Positions 47,499 to 57,009 are shown, numbered from the stretch's first letter. The stretch is DNA of 64,000 nucleotides from Vibrio thalassae (GCF_900089835.1 NZ_OANU01000064.1:34410-98409), one strand, 5' to 3'. Translations and numbers: made by a program. The notes: generated from the letters alone by a model not told the origin.

Positions 47499-47711
47499 TT
47501 AGCCTTCCATTTGTGTACGTAGTTTTACTGAAACTTTATTTGGGAAACTGCATTAACTACCGACTAAATTTGCGCAATTTCGCCAATAGAGAGTAATAAA
47601 TATCACCACTAGACTGAGCTCTAAATGTAACATCGTATTAACAACTTTCGCAATGCGATGTTCACATTTCTCACTATTAACAAGGAACTCAGACTAACAA
47701 GGAACTCTGTT

Positions 47712-48785
47712 ATGAATCTTAAGAATGTTGCCATCGCTACCTCATTGACGTTGTCTGCAACTGCGCTTTCCGTGGGTGCTCAGGCAGCAGACAAAAAAGT
47801 CTTGCTAAAAACACCGATTGCGTTTGGTAGCCACTTACCGGCTTTGGGGACGCCCATTCAATGGTATGCCGACCACATTACTAAAACCTCTGGTGGCACT
47901 ATCAAAATGAAGATTTACGAGCCGGGTAAGTTAGTTAACCCAGCAGAGATTTTGGATGCGGTTTCTACAGGTAAAGTGAACTCAGGTTATTCAACAGCTG
48001 GTTACTGGCAGGGGAAGTTACCCGCGTCGGCACTCTTTTCAGCGGTCCCGTTTGGTCCAGAAGCTGGGGAATATATGGCTTGGTTATACTTCGGCAACGG
48101 ATTAAAGCTGTATCAAGAGATGTACGATCAAGGTGGTTATAACGTGAAAGTCATGCCGTGTGCGATCATCTCGCCAGAAACATCGGGATGGTTTCGTAAA
48201 CCTATTGAAAAACCTGAAGATCTTAAAGGTTTAAACATGCGCTTCTTTGGTCTTGGCGCATCAGTAATGGAGAAGCTCGGTGTCGGTACGGTACAGCTGC
48301 CAGGGGGAGAAATCTTTGGAGCGTTAGAGAAAGGGGCGATTGATGCATCAGAGTTCTCTCAGCCAGCTATTGATCAGCGCTTAGGGTTCCACAAAGTCGC
48401 CAAATACAACTATTTCCCGGGCTGGCACCAACAATCAACGGTGTTTGAGCTTCTCATTAATAAAGATACATGGAACAGCATGAGTGACACTCAGCAGTCT
48501 GCGGTGGAAACCACCTGTATGGCGACCATGACCTACTCGATTGCTGAGGGGGAAGCACTGCAATTTGCCGCGATGGAAAAAGCCAAAGAAAACGGTGTAG
48601 AGATCCGTTATTGGAATGAAGAAATGCTGGGTCTATTCGAAAACACATGGCTTGAAGTGGTTGAAGAGAAAAAGGCGGCAGACCCGTTCTTTGAAAAGGT
48701 ATGGAGTGACTTAAGCACTTTCCGAGAAGGCTACGCTTTATGGTCGGCAAATGGCTTTTTACCGCGTGAAACACAAGGTCAGTAA
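47712..48785 (+). CDS. dctP: TRAP transporter substrate-binding protein DctP (TakP-like)
   Basis: A 357-residue periplasmic binding protein with signal peptide (ATALSVGAQAAD). WYADHITKTSGGTIKMKIYE, the binding Arg region FRKPIEKPEDLKGLNMRFFG, and GALEKGAIDASEFSQPAID resemble TakP-type proteins that bind 2-oxo-acids. The start at 47712 has AAGGAACTC; the same 12-bp block AACAAGGAACTC is also present 17 bp upstream. Confidence 0.88.
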   Translation: MNLKNVAIATSLTLSATALSVGAQAADKKVLLKTPIAFGSHLPALGTPIQWYADHITKTSGGTIKMKIYEPGKLVNPAEILDAVSTGKVNSGYSTAGYWQGKLPASALFSAVPFGPEAGEYMAWLYFGNGLKLYQEMYDQGGYNVKVMPCAIISPETSGWFRKPIEKPEDLKGLNMRFFGLGASVMEKLGVGTVQLPGGEIFGALEKGAIDASEFSQPAIDQRLGFHKVAKYNYFPGWHQQSTVFELLINKDTWNSMSDTQQSAVETTCMATMTYSIAEGEALQFAAMEKAKENGVEIRYWNEEMLGLFENTWLEVVEEKKAADPFFEKVWSDLSTFREGYALWSANGFLPRETQGQ

Positions 48786-48879
48786 TCGTTCGTGATGGGC
48801 GACCATGCCCAGTGATGTTTATCTCACTGGGTCTATTGGTCGACGCACTATGGTCGGCTTATGTTGTAAGGAGCAACCC

Positions 48880-49437
48880 ATGAACAAAGAGTTATGTTCT
48901 ACCCCAACCATCCCTATGTACTCTCATATTGAACGTTTTATTACCTTAATAAGCAAAGCGCTTGCTTGGGCCAACCTTGTTTTGGTGGCGGTGATCATCA
49001 CTCAGGTGATTCTTCGCAAAGTGTTTTCCAATGGTCAAATTGCCCTAGAAGAATTGCAATGGCACCTGTACGCGACAGCCGTTATGTTTGGCGTTGCCTA
49101 TGCGCAGATTTCCAATCTTCATGTTCGAGTGGATTTGTTTTACCACAAATTTTCTGAGCGCACTAAAGCTTGGGTCGACTTATTCGGCTTACTCTTTTTG
49201 GCTATACCATTTGTGCTGATCGTTATTCTACACGCTTACGATTTCGCTTATGAATCTTGGCGGGTTAATGAAAGCTCGGCCTCCCCATCCGGTCTGCCTT
49301 ATCGCTGGTTGATCAAAAGTGTGATTCCATTGAGCTTTAGCTTATTGCTCCTGTCGATGGTGGCACGAATTCTTCGCAGTCTAGAGACCATATTTACTGG
49401 AGAATCCTCGAAAGGAGCGAATTATGGAAGCAAATGA
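48880..49437 (+). CDS. dctQ: TRAP transporter small permease DctQ
   Basis: A 185-residue protein with four membrane helices. ALEELQWHLYATAVMFGVAY and HVRVDLFYHKFSERTKAW are the DctQ hallmarks. The start at 48880 follows AAGGAG; the frame also opens from 48805 without a site. It overlaps dctM by 14 bp. Confidence 0.9.
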   Translation: MNKELCSTPTIPMYSHIERFITLISKALAWANLVLVAVIITQVILRKVFSNGQIALEELQWHLYATAVMFGVAYAQISNLHVRVDLFYHKFSERTKAWVDLFGLLFLAIPFVLIVILHAYDFAYESWRVNESSASPSGLPYRWLIKSVIPLSFSLLLLSMVARILRSLETIFTGESSKGANYGSK

Positions 49438-50809
49438 ATGGATGGTCATCGCCATGTTTGGCTCGTTTATCCTGCTGCTGTTTACCGGCATACCTGTGGC
49501 TTATGTGCTTGGTGGGATAGGTGTAATTTTTGCGGCCGTTGGATATTTTGCCGATTTATATTTGGACACTTTTACAGGGCTTGATTACACCAGTTTAGGG
49601 TTAGTGGTCAACCGTATCTATAAGGTCATGGACAACTGGATCTTGGTCGCCTTGCCCATGTTTATATTTATGGGAAATATGCTCGATAAATCGGGTATCG
49701 CGGAAAAGCTGATGACTTCGATGCAAGCCCTGTTCGGTAAAGTGCACGGTGGATTAGCTATTACAGTCATGGCTATTGGTATCATACTGGCAGCTTCCAC
49801 CGGCATTATAGGGGCCTCTGTGGTACTGCTGACGGTGATGTCGTTGCCTAGCATGATGCGTCAGGGTTATCACTTGCCGTTGGCGTTGGGCACGGTTGCC
49901 TCTGCAGGCACCTTGGGAATATTACTACCCCCTTCAATCATGTTAGTGATCATGGCAGATCAGCTCGGTTTGTCCGTCGGTGATCTCTTCATGGGAGCCA
50001 TTATGCCGGGACTGCTTCTTGGCAGTTTGTATATCTTATACATACTGGTGGTAGGAAAAATGAATCCTCATAAAGCGCCGCTGCCGGAAGATATCGAGCC
50101 TGTCGATTGGCGTTTGATTCTTCAAGTATTTAAAGATATTACCCCTACCGTCATGCTGATTTTTTGCGTGCTCGGCTCTATTTTTGCGGGTATTGCAACA
50201 CCAACAGAAGCCTCTGGTGTTGGTGGCTTGGGGGCAACGCTGTTAGCAGCGTACAACAAGAAGCTCAATCTAAAGGTACTCAAAGAAGTGTTATTGGCGT
50301 CGTATGGTACAACGGCGTACATTTTCATGATTTTCTTGGGTGCGTCCTGTTTTGCTCTAGTGTTGCGTGAGCTCGGCGGTGATGAGTTAATTGAGTCGTT
50401 TTTAAGCGGTTTACCATTTGGTCCATATGGCATCATTGCGTTTATTTTATTCATCGTGTTTTTGTTAGGGTTTTTCCTTGATTGGATTGAGATCACTTTG
50501 ATTGCACTGCCACTATTGGCGCCTGTCATCGCCAGCTTAGGGATTGAGTTAGATGGACACGGTGTGGTGGATAACCCTAGCTTAGTATGGTTTGTGATGT
50601 TAGTGGCTTTGGCGTTGCAAACAAGCTTCTTGACCCCGCCAGTTGGTTTCGCACTCTTTTACTTGAAAGGCGTTTGTCCAAACGAGGTGGCACTTAAAGA
50701 TATTTATCGTGGAGTGGTGCCCTTTATCGCTATCCAGCTAATCGCCCTAATCTGTTTAGTCGTTTGGCCACAACTGGTACTTTGGTTCCCAAGTGTAGCC
50801 TATGGCTAG
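49424..50809 (+). CDS. dctM: TRAP transporter large permease DctM
   Basis: A 461-residue protein with about 12 membrane helices. GIPVAYVLGGIGVIFA, ILAASTGIIGASVVLLTVM, GTLGILLPPSIMLVIMADQ and ATPTEASGVGGLGATLLA are the conserved DctM segments. It completes a DctPQM system that uses the sodium gradient to import an organic acid. A terminator follows at 50828. Confidence 0.93.
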   Translation: MEANEWMVIAMFGSFILLLFTGIPVAYVLGGIGVIFAAVGYFADLYLDTFTGLDYTSLGLVVNRIYKVMDNWILVALPMFIFMGNMLDKSGIAEKLMTSMQALFGKVHGGLAITVMAIGIILAASTGIIGASVVLLTVMSLPSMMRQGYHLPLALGTVASAGTLGILLPPSIMLVIMADQLGLSVGDLFMGAIMPGLLLGSLYILYILVVGKMNPHKAPLPEDIEPVDWRLILQVFKDITPTVMLIFCVLGSIFAGIATPTEASGVGGLGATLLAAYNKKLNLKVLKEVLLASYGTTAYIFMIFLGASCFALVLRELGGDELIESFLSGLPFGPYGIIAFILFIVFLLGFFLDWIEITLIALPLLAPVIASLGIELDGHGVVDNPSLVWFVMLVALALQTSFLTPPVGFALFYLKGVCPNEVALKDIYRGVVPFIAIQLIALICLVVWPQLVLWFPSVAYG

Positions 50810-50827
50810 TGCTGTTTGTGATGCTTT

Positions 50828-50863
50828 AATAAGCCAGCTCGATAGAGTTGGCTTATTATTTTT
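50828..50863 (+). terminator. Terminator after dctM
   Basis: AATAAGCCA (50828-50836) pairs with TGGCTTATT (50849-50857), followed by a T-run. Confidence 0.8.
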
Positions 50864-50881
50864 ACCCTGCGGCATACTTTG

Positions 50882-50918
50882 ATAGGAAATCCCTATCAAA
50901 TAGATAGGAAAGGACGAA
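50882..50918 (+). promoter_or_regulatory. OxyR-like site of ahpC copy 2
   Basis: ATAG (50882) - 7 bp - CTAT (50893) - 7 bp - ATAG (50904) - 7 bp - CGAA (50915): three of four OxyR half-elements are exact, at the proper 11-bp spacing. Confidence 0.72.
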
Positions 50919-51010
50919 TTTTAAAAAATACGCTCTCATTGCAATATACACACATCGGCGCAGGACAGTGCTAAAACAAACAACACGAACACTTTGAGAG
51001 AGTAACCACT

Positions 51011-51568
51011 ATGATCAACACAACTATCAAGCCATTTTCAGCAACTGCATTCAAACAAGGCGAATTCGTAGACATCACAGAGCAAGATGTGAAAGGTAAG
51101 TGGGCAGTATTCTTCTTCTACCCAGCAGACTTTACTTTCGTTTGCCCAACAGAGCTCGGTGATTTAGCTGACCACTATGCAGAGCTACAAGAGCGCGGTG
51201 TAGAAGTTTACTCAGTATCAACAGACACACACTTCACACACAAAGCGTGGCATGACAGCTCAGACACAATTGGCAAAATCAACTACTACATGGTTGGTGA
51301 CCAAACAGGCACAATCACTAACAATTTCGGTGTAATGCGTGAAGGTCAAGGTCTTGCAGACCGCGCGACGTTCCTAGTTGATCCAGAAGGTGTTATCCAA
51401 GCAATGGAAATAACAGCAGAAGGTATTGGTCGTAACGCAGAAGACCTAATGCGTAAAGTGAAAGCAGCACAATACGTTGCCGCTCACCCAGGTGAAGTTT
51501 GCCCAGCTAAATGGAAAGAAGGTGAAGAAACACTAGCACCATCTCTAGACCTAGTAGGCAAAATCTAA
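51011..51568 (+). CDS. ahpC: Peroxiredoxin AhpC, copy 2
   Basis: The protein is identical to copy 1 (41087-41644), and the coding DNA is the same over most of its length, differing at a handful of silent sites in the last 200 bases. This copy lies upstream of ahpF with a 222-bp gap and has a stronger OxyR-like site. The peroxidatic Cys is in [10 protein letters not shown]. Confidence 0.96.
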   Translation: MINTTIKPFSATAFKQGEFVDITEQDVKGKWAVFFFYPADFTFVCPTELGDLADHYAELQERGVEVYSVSTDTHFTHKAWHDSSDTIGKINYYMVGDQTGTITNNFGVMREGQGLADRATFLVDPEGVIQAMEITAEGIGRNAEDLMRKVKAAQYVAAHPGEVCPAKWKEGEETLAPSLDLVGKI

Positions 51569-51625
51569 GCTAACGTTTAAGCCCAAATAAACACTAGCTT
51601 AAGCGGAATATCGAGTCCGTGTTGC

Positions 51626-51680
51626 ACGCCCCGCAGTCACTTTAATGGCTTCTACCATTAGCCGTTAACAGTGGGGGCGT
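51626..51680 (+). terminator. Hairpin between ahpC and ahpF
   Basis: ACGCCCC (51626-51632) pairs with GGGGCGT (51674-51680) around an inner stem TAATGG / CCATTA (51643-51648, 51655-51660). No T-run directly follows, so it is likely an attenuator or 3'-end stabiliser that keeps ahpC expression above ahpF. Confidence 0.6.
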
Positions 51681-51790
51681 ACATCCTTAAACCATCATGT
51701 TAATAATCAAGCATCAAAAGGGTCCCCTTTTTATTTCTCCCTTTTTTAATTCCTTCTGATGTTAAGCAGTCTTATAGAATAGGTATCAGT

Positions 51791-53383
51791 ATGTTAGATC
51801 AAGCAATGAAGCAGCAGTTAAAAGCGTATTTAGAAAACGTAAAAACCCAAGTTCAATTAGTTCTCAGCCTTGACGATAGTGATACTGCGAGCAAAATCGA
51901 GTCTCTTGCTAATGATATCGCATCATTAAGCAGCAAGATCGACCTAGTTCGAGATGATTCTGCAAGCACACGTAAGCCAGTGATGCGCGTAGTTAACCCA
52001 GAGAAAGGCACAGCAATTGGTTTTGCAGGTTTGCCAATGGGCCATGAATTTACCTCACTTGTGCTTGCTTTGTTGCATACAGGTGGTCACCCAATCAAAC
52101 TAGAAGCAGAAACGATTGAGCAAATCGCAGCGCTAAACGCGCCACTTGATGTTGAGATTTTCATCTCATTATCATGCCAAAACTGTCCAGAAGTCGTGCA
52201 AGCGTTCAACATGATGGCAGCGATCAACCCATTGATTAACGTGACGATGATAGACGGTGCAGCGTTCCAAGACGAAGTGAAGCAGCGTGATATTATGGCA
52301 GTACCAAGTGTTTTCATTAATGGTGAGCTGTTTGGTCAAGGTCGCATGTCACTCAATGAAATCCTAAATAAAGTCGATACAGGTGCTGCTGAGAAAAAAG
52401 CTAGCCAACTTAATGATACCGCACCATTTGACGTTCTTGTCGTAGGTGGTGGTCCTGCGGGTTCTTCTGCGGCAATTTATGCAGCTCGTAAAGGTATTCG
52501 TACTGGTGTTGTTGCTGATCGCTTTGGTGGTCAGGTAATGGATACGATGGCAATCGAAAACTTTATCTCAGTAAAAGCAACCACTGGCCCGAAATTGGTG
52601 GCAAGCCTTGAAGAGCATGTCAAAGAGTACGGTGTTGAAGTGATTACTGAGCAGCGTGCGGCAACGATCATTGACGCTCAAGATACCGAAGATCGTTACA
52701 CACATGTCTTGTTAGAAAGTGGCGCAGTATTGAAGGCTCGTTCCGTGATTACTAGTACTGGTGCACGCTGGCGTGAAATGAACGTACCAGGTGAGCAAGA
52801 ATATCGTAACAAAGGTGTGGCTTACTGCCCTCACTGTGATGGCCCACTATTTAAAGGCAAACGTACCGCGGTTATCGGTGGTGGTAACTCTGGTATTGAA
52901 GCGGCCATCGACCTTGCGGGTATTGTGGAACACGTAACGGTTCTAGAGTTTGCTGATACACTTCGCGCTGACCAAGTACTTATCGACAAAGCAAACAGCA
53001 TGGCGAATATCGATATCATCACAATGGCACAAACGACAGAAGTTTTGGGTGATGGTACATGTGTTACAGGTCTTGAATATAAAGATCGTAACACGGATGA
53101 AATTAAACGTATTGAACTCGCTGGTATCTTTGTACAAATCGGCCTCGTCCCTAACAGCGAATGGTTGAAAGGCACAAAAGTGGAGTTATCACCTCGTGGA
53201 GAAATTCAAGTAGATGCTCACGGCGCGACAAGCATGAAAGGTGTGTTTGCAGCAGGTGACGTGACAACCGTTCCATACAAGCAGATCATCATTGCAATGG
53301 GTGAAGGCGCAAAAGCAAGTTTGGGCGCATTTGATTTCTTGATTCGCAATCCGGCTCCTGTGAAACAAGCTGAAACGGCTTAG
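51791..53383 (+). CDS. ahpF: Alkyl hydroperoxide reductase flavoprotein AhpF
   Basis: A 530-residue NADH-dependent disulfide reductase that recharges AhpC. The N-terminal tandem thioredoxin-fold domain has [20 protein letters not shown]; the flavoprotein part has [19 protein letters not shown], the redox centre [32 protein letters not shown], and the [17 protein letters not shown] motif. Full length. A terminator follows. Confidence 0.95.
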   Translation: MLDQAMKQQLKAYLENVKTQVQLVLSLDDSDTASKIESLANDIASLSSKIDLVRDDSASTRKPVMRVVNPEKGTAIGFAGLPMGHEFTSLVLALLHTGGHPIKLEAETIEQIAALNAPLDVEIFISLSCQNCPEVVQAFNMMAAINPLINVTMIDGAAFQDEVKQRDIMAVPSVFINGELFGQGRMSLNEILNKVDTGAAEKKASQLNDTAPFDVLVVGGGPAGSSAAIYAARKGIRTGVVADRFGGQVMDTMAIENFISVKATTGPKLVASLEEHVKEYGVEVITEQRAATIIDAQDTEDRYTHVLLESGAVLKARSVITSTGARWREMNVPGEQEYRNKGVAYCPHCDGPLFKGKRTAVIGGGNSGIEAAIDLAGIVEHVTVLEFADTLRADQVLIDKANSMANIDIITMAQTTEVLGDGTCVTGLEYKDRNTDEIKRIELAGIFVQIGLVPNSEWLKGTKVELSPRGEIQVDAHGATSMKGVFAAGDVTTVPYKQIIIAMGEGAKASLGAFDFLIRNPAPVKQAETA

Positions 53384-53404
53384 GGTCAAATAAGTTATCT
53401 TCGT

Positions 53405-53440
53405 AGCGCTGTTCTCAACCGAGAGCTGCGCTTTATTTTC
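53405..53440 (+). terminator. Terminator after ahpF
   Basis: AGCGC (53405-53409) and TCTC / GAGA inner stem pair with GCGCT (53428-53432), then TTTATTTTC. Confidence 0.65.
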
Positions 53441-53497
53441 GTTACTGAGCAAAACACTCTGCAAAAACCATTGACCTGATCTTTATTATGTTAATCA

Positions 53498-53956
53498 CTA
53501 AGCTGTTTTCTTTACATCGCCCGAGTTACTTTGGTCATCAAGCTTTTCAATTGCGTTTTCGTCAAAGGGAGGCTCAGCTAGCAAAGTCTCGTCATTAGCC
53601 CTATTTGGCAATTCTATCGTTTCTCCAAAGAATTGCCCACCTTGTTCAATGGTGAGGTTGTTACTATAAATTTTGCCTCGAACTCTGCCCATTGAGAGGA
53701 TTTGAATTTGATCAACATAGCAATCGCCCTCAACAGTGCCGTTTACCACCAAAGTTTCGGCAGTAATGTTACCGCTCATATACCCAGATTTTGCTACCGT
53801 TAATGTACCTTCAACCGTGATAGTTCCTTCAACGCTGCCGTCAATCTGAATGTTACCTTCTATTTTGAGTTGTCCGTTAACATTACACCCTCTGGCGATG
53901 AGTGTTGCAGCCTTTGCGCGACTCTTTGTTCGACTACTGTTATTAAAGATTCCCAT
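53498..53956 (-). CDS. Bactofilin (CcmA family)
   Basis: A 152-residue polymer-forming cytoskeletal protein. The central beta-helix carries glycine repeats such as NVNGQLKIEGNIQIDGSVEG and SGNITAETLVVNGTVEG, with short disordered ends, as in bactofilins that scaffold peptidoglycan remodelling. Its start lies 97 bp inside the 3' end of the M23 peptidase gene in another frame, so the pair is translationally linked. No membrane segment. Confidence 0.9.
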   Translation of the reverse strand: MGIFNNSSRTKSRAKAATLIARGCNVNGQLKIEGNIQIDGSVEGTITVEGTLTVAKSGYMSGNITAETLVVNGTVEGDCYVDQIQILSMGRVRGKIYSNNLTIEQGGQFFGETIELPNRANDETLLAEPPFDENAIEKLDDQSNSGDVKKTA

Positions 53957-54960
53957 TTTATTACACGTACCTCTGTTAAGATATGTTCAAATTTATTCAT
54001 ATTCCATTCGACGAATGGCTTCGGGTCAAGTGCTCGACCAAGAAAACGAACCTCATAATGAAGGTGTGGTCCCGACGAGAGGCCAGTGTTTCCTGAAATG
54101 GCGATCAAATCGCCCTTTTGAACAAACTGACCTACCTTCACATTGAAACTATTTAGATGTGAATAGGAGCTTGAAAAACCGAATGAATGCTGAACCCTCA
54201 GAAAGTTTCCCAAACCTTTATTGCTCTTCTTTGTTGCTTCAACTACTCCATCTGCTGTCGCATAAATCGATGTTCCAACGTTTACTGCGAAGTCCAATCC
54301 TCGATGCATCTTGAGCTTTTTTGTCACAGGATGGACCCGCTCACCAAATTGTGACGATATTCGACGTTCCCCAACTGGTGAACCACTAGGAATCTGAGTA
54401 AATAATTCCTTTCTGACATTATAGTAGATGGCTGCGGTGTCCAAGCGAGACTCCAGCGCCTGTCCCTCGTTTGGTTGAGAAACTCCTAAAACCAATTCCA
54501 AATCAGACAGGCGATCAGAAACCAACGCAATGTGTTCTTCTCTTTGGGCTAGATCGTTTTCCAATTCCCGCTTTAAGCTGTTTAAGTCAGCTAACTGGTC
54601 TTCCTTGCTTTTGGATTCGATTAACAATGCTCTCTGCTTATCTTGAGCATTATCAACGACTTCAATCAGCTGCTGAATTTCCGATTCTTTGATGTATAAA
54701 TTATCTTCGAGAGTATTGTTTAGCTCTCGCAAGGCCTCGACTTGTCCAGCAAGCGATCTTGATTCAGTGACTGCGTGTTTTTGTCTCGTCTGTTCTTGTT
54801 CTAAAGCTTGGACCAAAAGGTGGATAAGTGCGCCACCTCCCAGAACGGCGACGATGTTAATGCTGATCAACCCTTTTAAACTTCTGCAAATCCATTTGCT
54901 TAGTTGCCAATGCTTTGAACCGCTGACGGTTGAAATGGAGATTGTTAATTTGTCTTTCAT
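53860..54960 (-). CDS. Membrane-anchored M23-family peptidase
   Basis: A 366-residue protein: a membrane helix at about 30-50, a coiled coil at about 55-150, and an M23 (lysostaphin-type) endopeptidase domain with HRGLDFAVNVGTSIYATADG and the second metal motif SGPHLHYEVRFLGRALDPK. It cleaves peptidoglycan cross-links. The architecture and the neighbouring bactofilin match characterised shape-control pairs in other bacteria, where the bactofilin positions the peptidase. Confidence 0.9.
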   Translation of the reverse strand: MKDKLTISISTVSGSKHWQLSKWICRSLKGLISINIVAVLGGGALIHLLVQALEQEQTRQKHAVTESRSLAGQVEALRELNNTLEDNLYIKESEIQQLIEVVDNAQDKQRALLIESKSKEDQLADLNSLKRELENDLAQREEHIALVSDRLSDLELVLGVSQPNEGQALESRLDTAAIYYNVRKELFTQIPSGSPVGERRISSQFGERVHPVTKKLKMHRGLDFAVNVGTSIYATADGVVEATKKSNKGLGNFLRVQHSFGFSSSYSHLNSFNVKVGQFVQKGDLIAISGNTGLSSGPHLHYEVRFLGRALDPKPFVEWNMNKFEHILTEVRVIKWESLITVVEQRVAQRLQHSSPEGVMLTDNSK

Positions 54961-55762
54961 CTCTGCAATTATTCATTTGTTAAATGTTTCGATGACGATA
55001 GTTTCATCCCCCTGATGTCAAACGCATCCTAATTCAATGACCACAGCGTCAAGGCATTAATTACGCTCCGTATCTGCTCTCTATAGCTGTGGTCTTTCAG
55101 AGCTAGGATTATTATCTTCTTTTGGTTAGGCGCATTTTTGTACAGACGCCGCAACTCCATGACGATGATAGCTATAACAGCTGACAAAGATACTGAGTCC
55201 ACTATGAAACAGCTCCTCACCGATTGAATGAATAAGTACTACTTTACAGACATCATATGGTTGTAAGCTTTACGTCCCAAAAGTAATTAATTACGATGAT
55301 CACAACGGCTTATGTTAATTATCTATTCCGTAAATCATTTGTTGATATTTATATCAATAAAAATCATTTATTACAAAGGAATTCACTATTTGTTAACACA
55401 TGTCAGACCTTTTTTGAACATAACCAATTTGGTGATAGGAACGACGTCTTAATAAAAGCTTGCTACGGTTGTTATCTTAATTGACTCGAATAACATAAAG
55501 TATTCTCGCGCTTGTCATCAGGGTGAGTGGTTACAGTATGAACAATCGAATTCTCGGTAAAAACTCAGATATCTAACCAGTAATTTGATGCCAATATAGC
55601 TTTATTCAATAATCAGTTGCAGGATGTTTTCATGACTATCTCAGGTTGGCCCGATATTAAAAATATCTGGGTTGAAGAGTGGTGGGTCTGCATTGCTTTA
55701 ACAACAAGTTGGAGCTGATAGCGGTAGAAATCTGCTAGAGTAACCAACGATTCGGAATGCGG
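54961..55762. other. Long stretch with no supported gene
   Basis: An AT-rich 0.8-kb stretch. Short frames exist (for example 55296-55484) but have neither family similarity nor good start sites. The sequence just before msrA (about 55620-55760) could be leader RNA. I see no RNA motif I can name. Confidence 0.45.
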
Positions 55763-56251
55763 ATGATTGAGTTTACGATGCAAGAGATAGTTTTCGCTGG
55801 TGGCTGCCTTTGGGGTGTTCAAGAGTTTATGCGGCATTTGCCCGGAGTCATACATACTGAGGCGGGCAGAGCCAATGGCAGTGAAGATACTACGCAGTGT
55901 GATTACGATGGATACGCTGAGTGCGTGCGAACTCAATTTGATGCGAGCCAAGTGTCAATTGAGCAGCTTATGGATTTCTTTTTTGAAATCATCGACCCCT
56001 ATAGTTTAAACAAACAAGGGATTGATGTGGGAGAGAAGTACCGCACTGGAGTTTACAGTGTAAACCCAGAGCATCTTCAGCGAGTGAGAAACCATATTGA
56101 TAAGCGCTCTGATGCATATAAAATCGTGGTCGAGGTGTTGCCGCTTAGTAATTACGTCAAGAGTGATGATGAACATCAAGATCGGCTCACGCTTCACCCC
56201 AATGATTATTGCCATATACCCAAGGCGATTTTGCATAAGTACAAAAAATAG
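55763..56251 (+). CDS. msrA: Peptide methionine sulfoxide reductase MsrA-like
   Basis: A 162-residue MsrA-fold protein. The catalytic motif is VFAGGCLWGVQEFMRHLPGV; MsrA enzymes usually have GCFWG, so Leu replaces Phe next to the nucleophile. GEKYRTGVY carries the substrate-binding motif, and the C-terminus has DEHQDRLTLHPNDYCHIP. Two more cysteines (QCDYDG, AECVRT) are not at usual recycling positions. ATG 55763 is chosen; 55757 and 55778 are alternatives. A perfect parS2-like palindrome sits inside the gene. Confidence 0.8.
   Translation: MIEFTMQEIVFAGGCLWGVQEFMRHLPGVIHTEAGRANGSEDTTQCDYDGYAECVRTQFDASQVSIEQLMDFFFEIIDPYSLNKQGIDVGEKYRTGVYSVNPEHLQRVRNHIDKRSDAYKIVVEVLPLSNYVKSDDEHQDRLTLHPNDYCHIPKAILHKYKK
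56052..56064. promoter_or_regulatory. parS2: parS2-like site inside msrA
   Basis: A perfect TTTACAGTGTAAA palindrome in the msrA coding region, about 54 kb from the cluster at 1.8 kb. Confidence 0.72.
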
Positions 56252-56264
56252 CCTCAAGTGCTGA

Positions 56265-56927
56265 CTATTTTGGCGCGTTCCTCTGTGAAGGATCGCGTTG
56301 AAATGCCTGAATAAGTTCGGCTGGATCGCTGGCGCTGCGCTGAACTTTGGCACCTTCCGCCCACCAAATAAGCTGAGCTAGCGTTCGATTCATATAGCTA
56401 TCCCACTCTTGTTGAGATGCTTCGTTTAGCACCTCACCTTTTTCATTGAATACGCTAGCAGCATTGGGAATATGAATCATGGCAGAGACGGGTAAACAGC
56501 CTAGTTCAGAGAGAAACGTTCGCATTGAAATGGCTGCTCTAGCACCGCCCCATTGTCCTGCAGAGTAGGTCACAATCGCACTGGGTTTATAAGAAAATAG
56601 CGAGCTGCCAAAATGGTTAAGCAAGTGTGCAAGTGCTGGACTCATAGAGTGATTGTACTCGGGTGAAACCATCACATAGCCATCAGCTTGCTCAATCTTC
56701 GCTGCCAGTTGCTTTAGGTCTTCTGGCACTTTACTTCGGCTGTAAGCAAATTCAGGTTTAAAAACCGCATCGAAACTCAAAGTAAGAGGGTCGATGATTT
56801 CCACATCAACCTCGGGATAAAAGCGCATTAGCAGAGACTGACACGCGTCACTGACTCTTGCGCCCAGTCGTGCCGGGCGAGGTGGGGTACTTTCTCTTAC
56901 AGAGCCAAGAAAAATCAATAATTTCAT
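56265..56927 (-). CDS. NADPH-dependent FMN reductase family protein
   Basis: A 220-residue flavodoxin-fold protein with LIFLGSVRESTPPRPARLG at the FMN phosphate site and the motif VMVSPEYNHSMSPALAHLLNHF characteristic of NADPH-dependent FMN reductases/azoreductases. It is convergent with msrA and may supply reduced flavin. Substrate is unknown. Confidence 0.85.
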   Translation of the reverse strand: MKLLIFLGSVRESTPPRPARLGARVSDACQSLLMRFYPEVDVEIIDPLTLSFDAVFKPEFAYSRSKVPEDLKQLAAKIEQADGYVMVSPEYNHSMSPALAHLLNHFGSSLFSYKPSAIVTYSAGQWGGARAAISMRTFLSELGCLPVSAMIHIPNAASVFNEKGEVLNEASQQEWDSYMNRTLAQLIWWAEGAKVQRSASDPAELIQAFQRDPSQRNAPK

Positions 56928-57009
56928 TATCTAGTAGTTTCCGAATTTGTCTGAGGCTGTGCGTTTTAGCTTAAAGGGTCTGGATTTTGTTGCAATGAGA
57001 AGTCACAAA

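Noticed and set aside
55296..55484. 62-codon open frame in the gap before msrA
   Set aside because: No ribosome-binding site, no family similarity, AT-rich composition typical of noncoding DNA.
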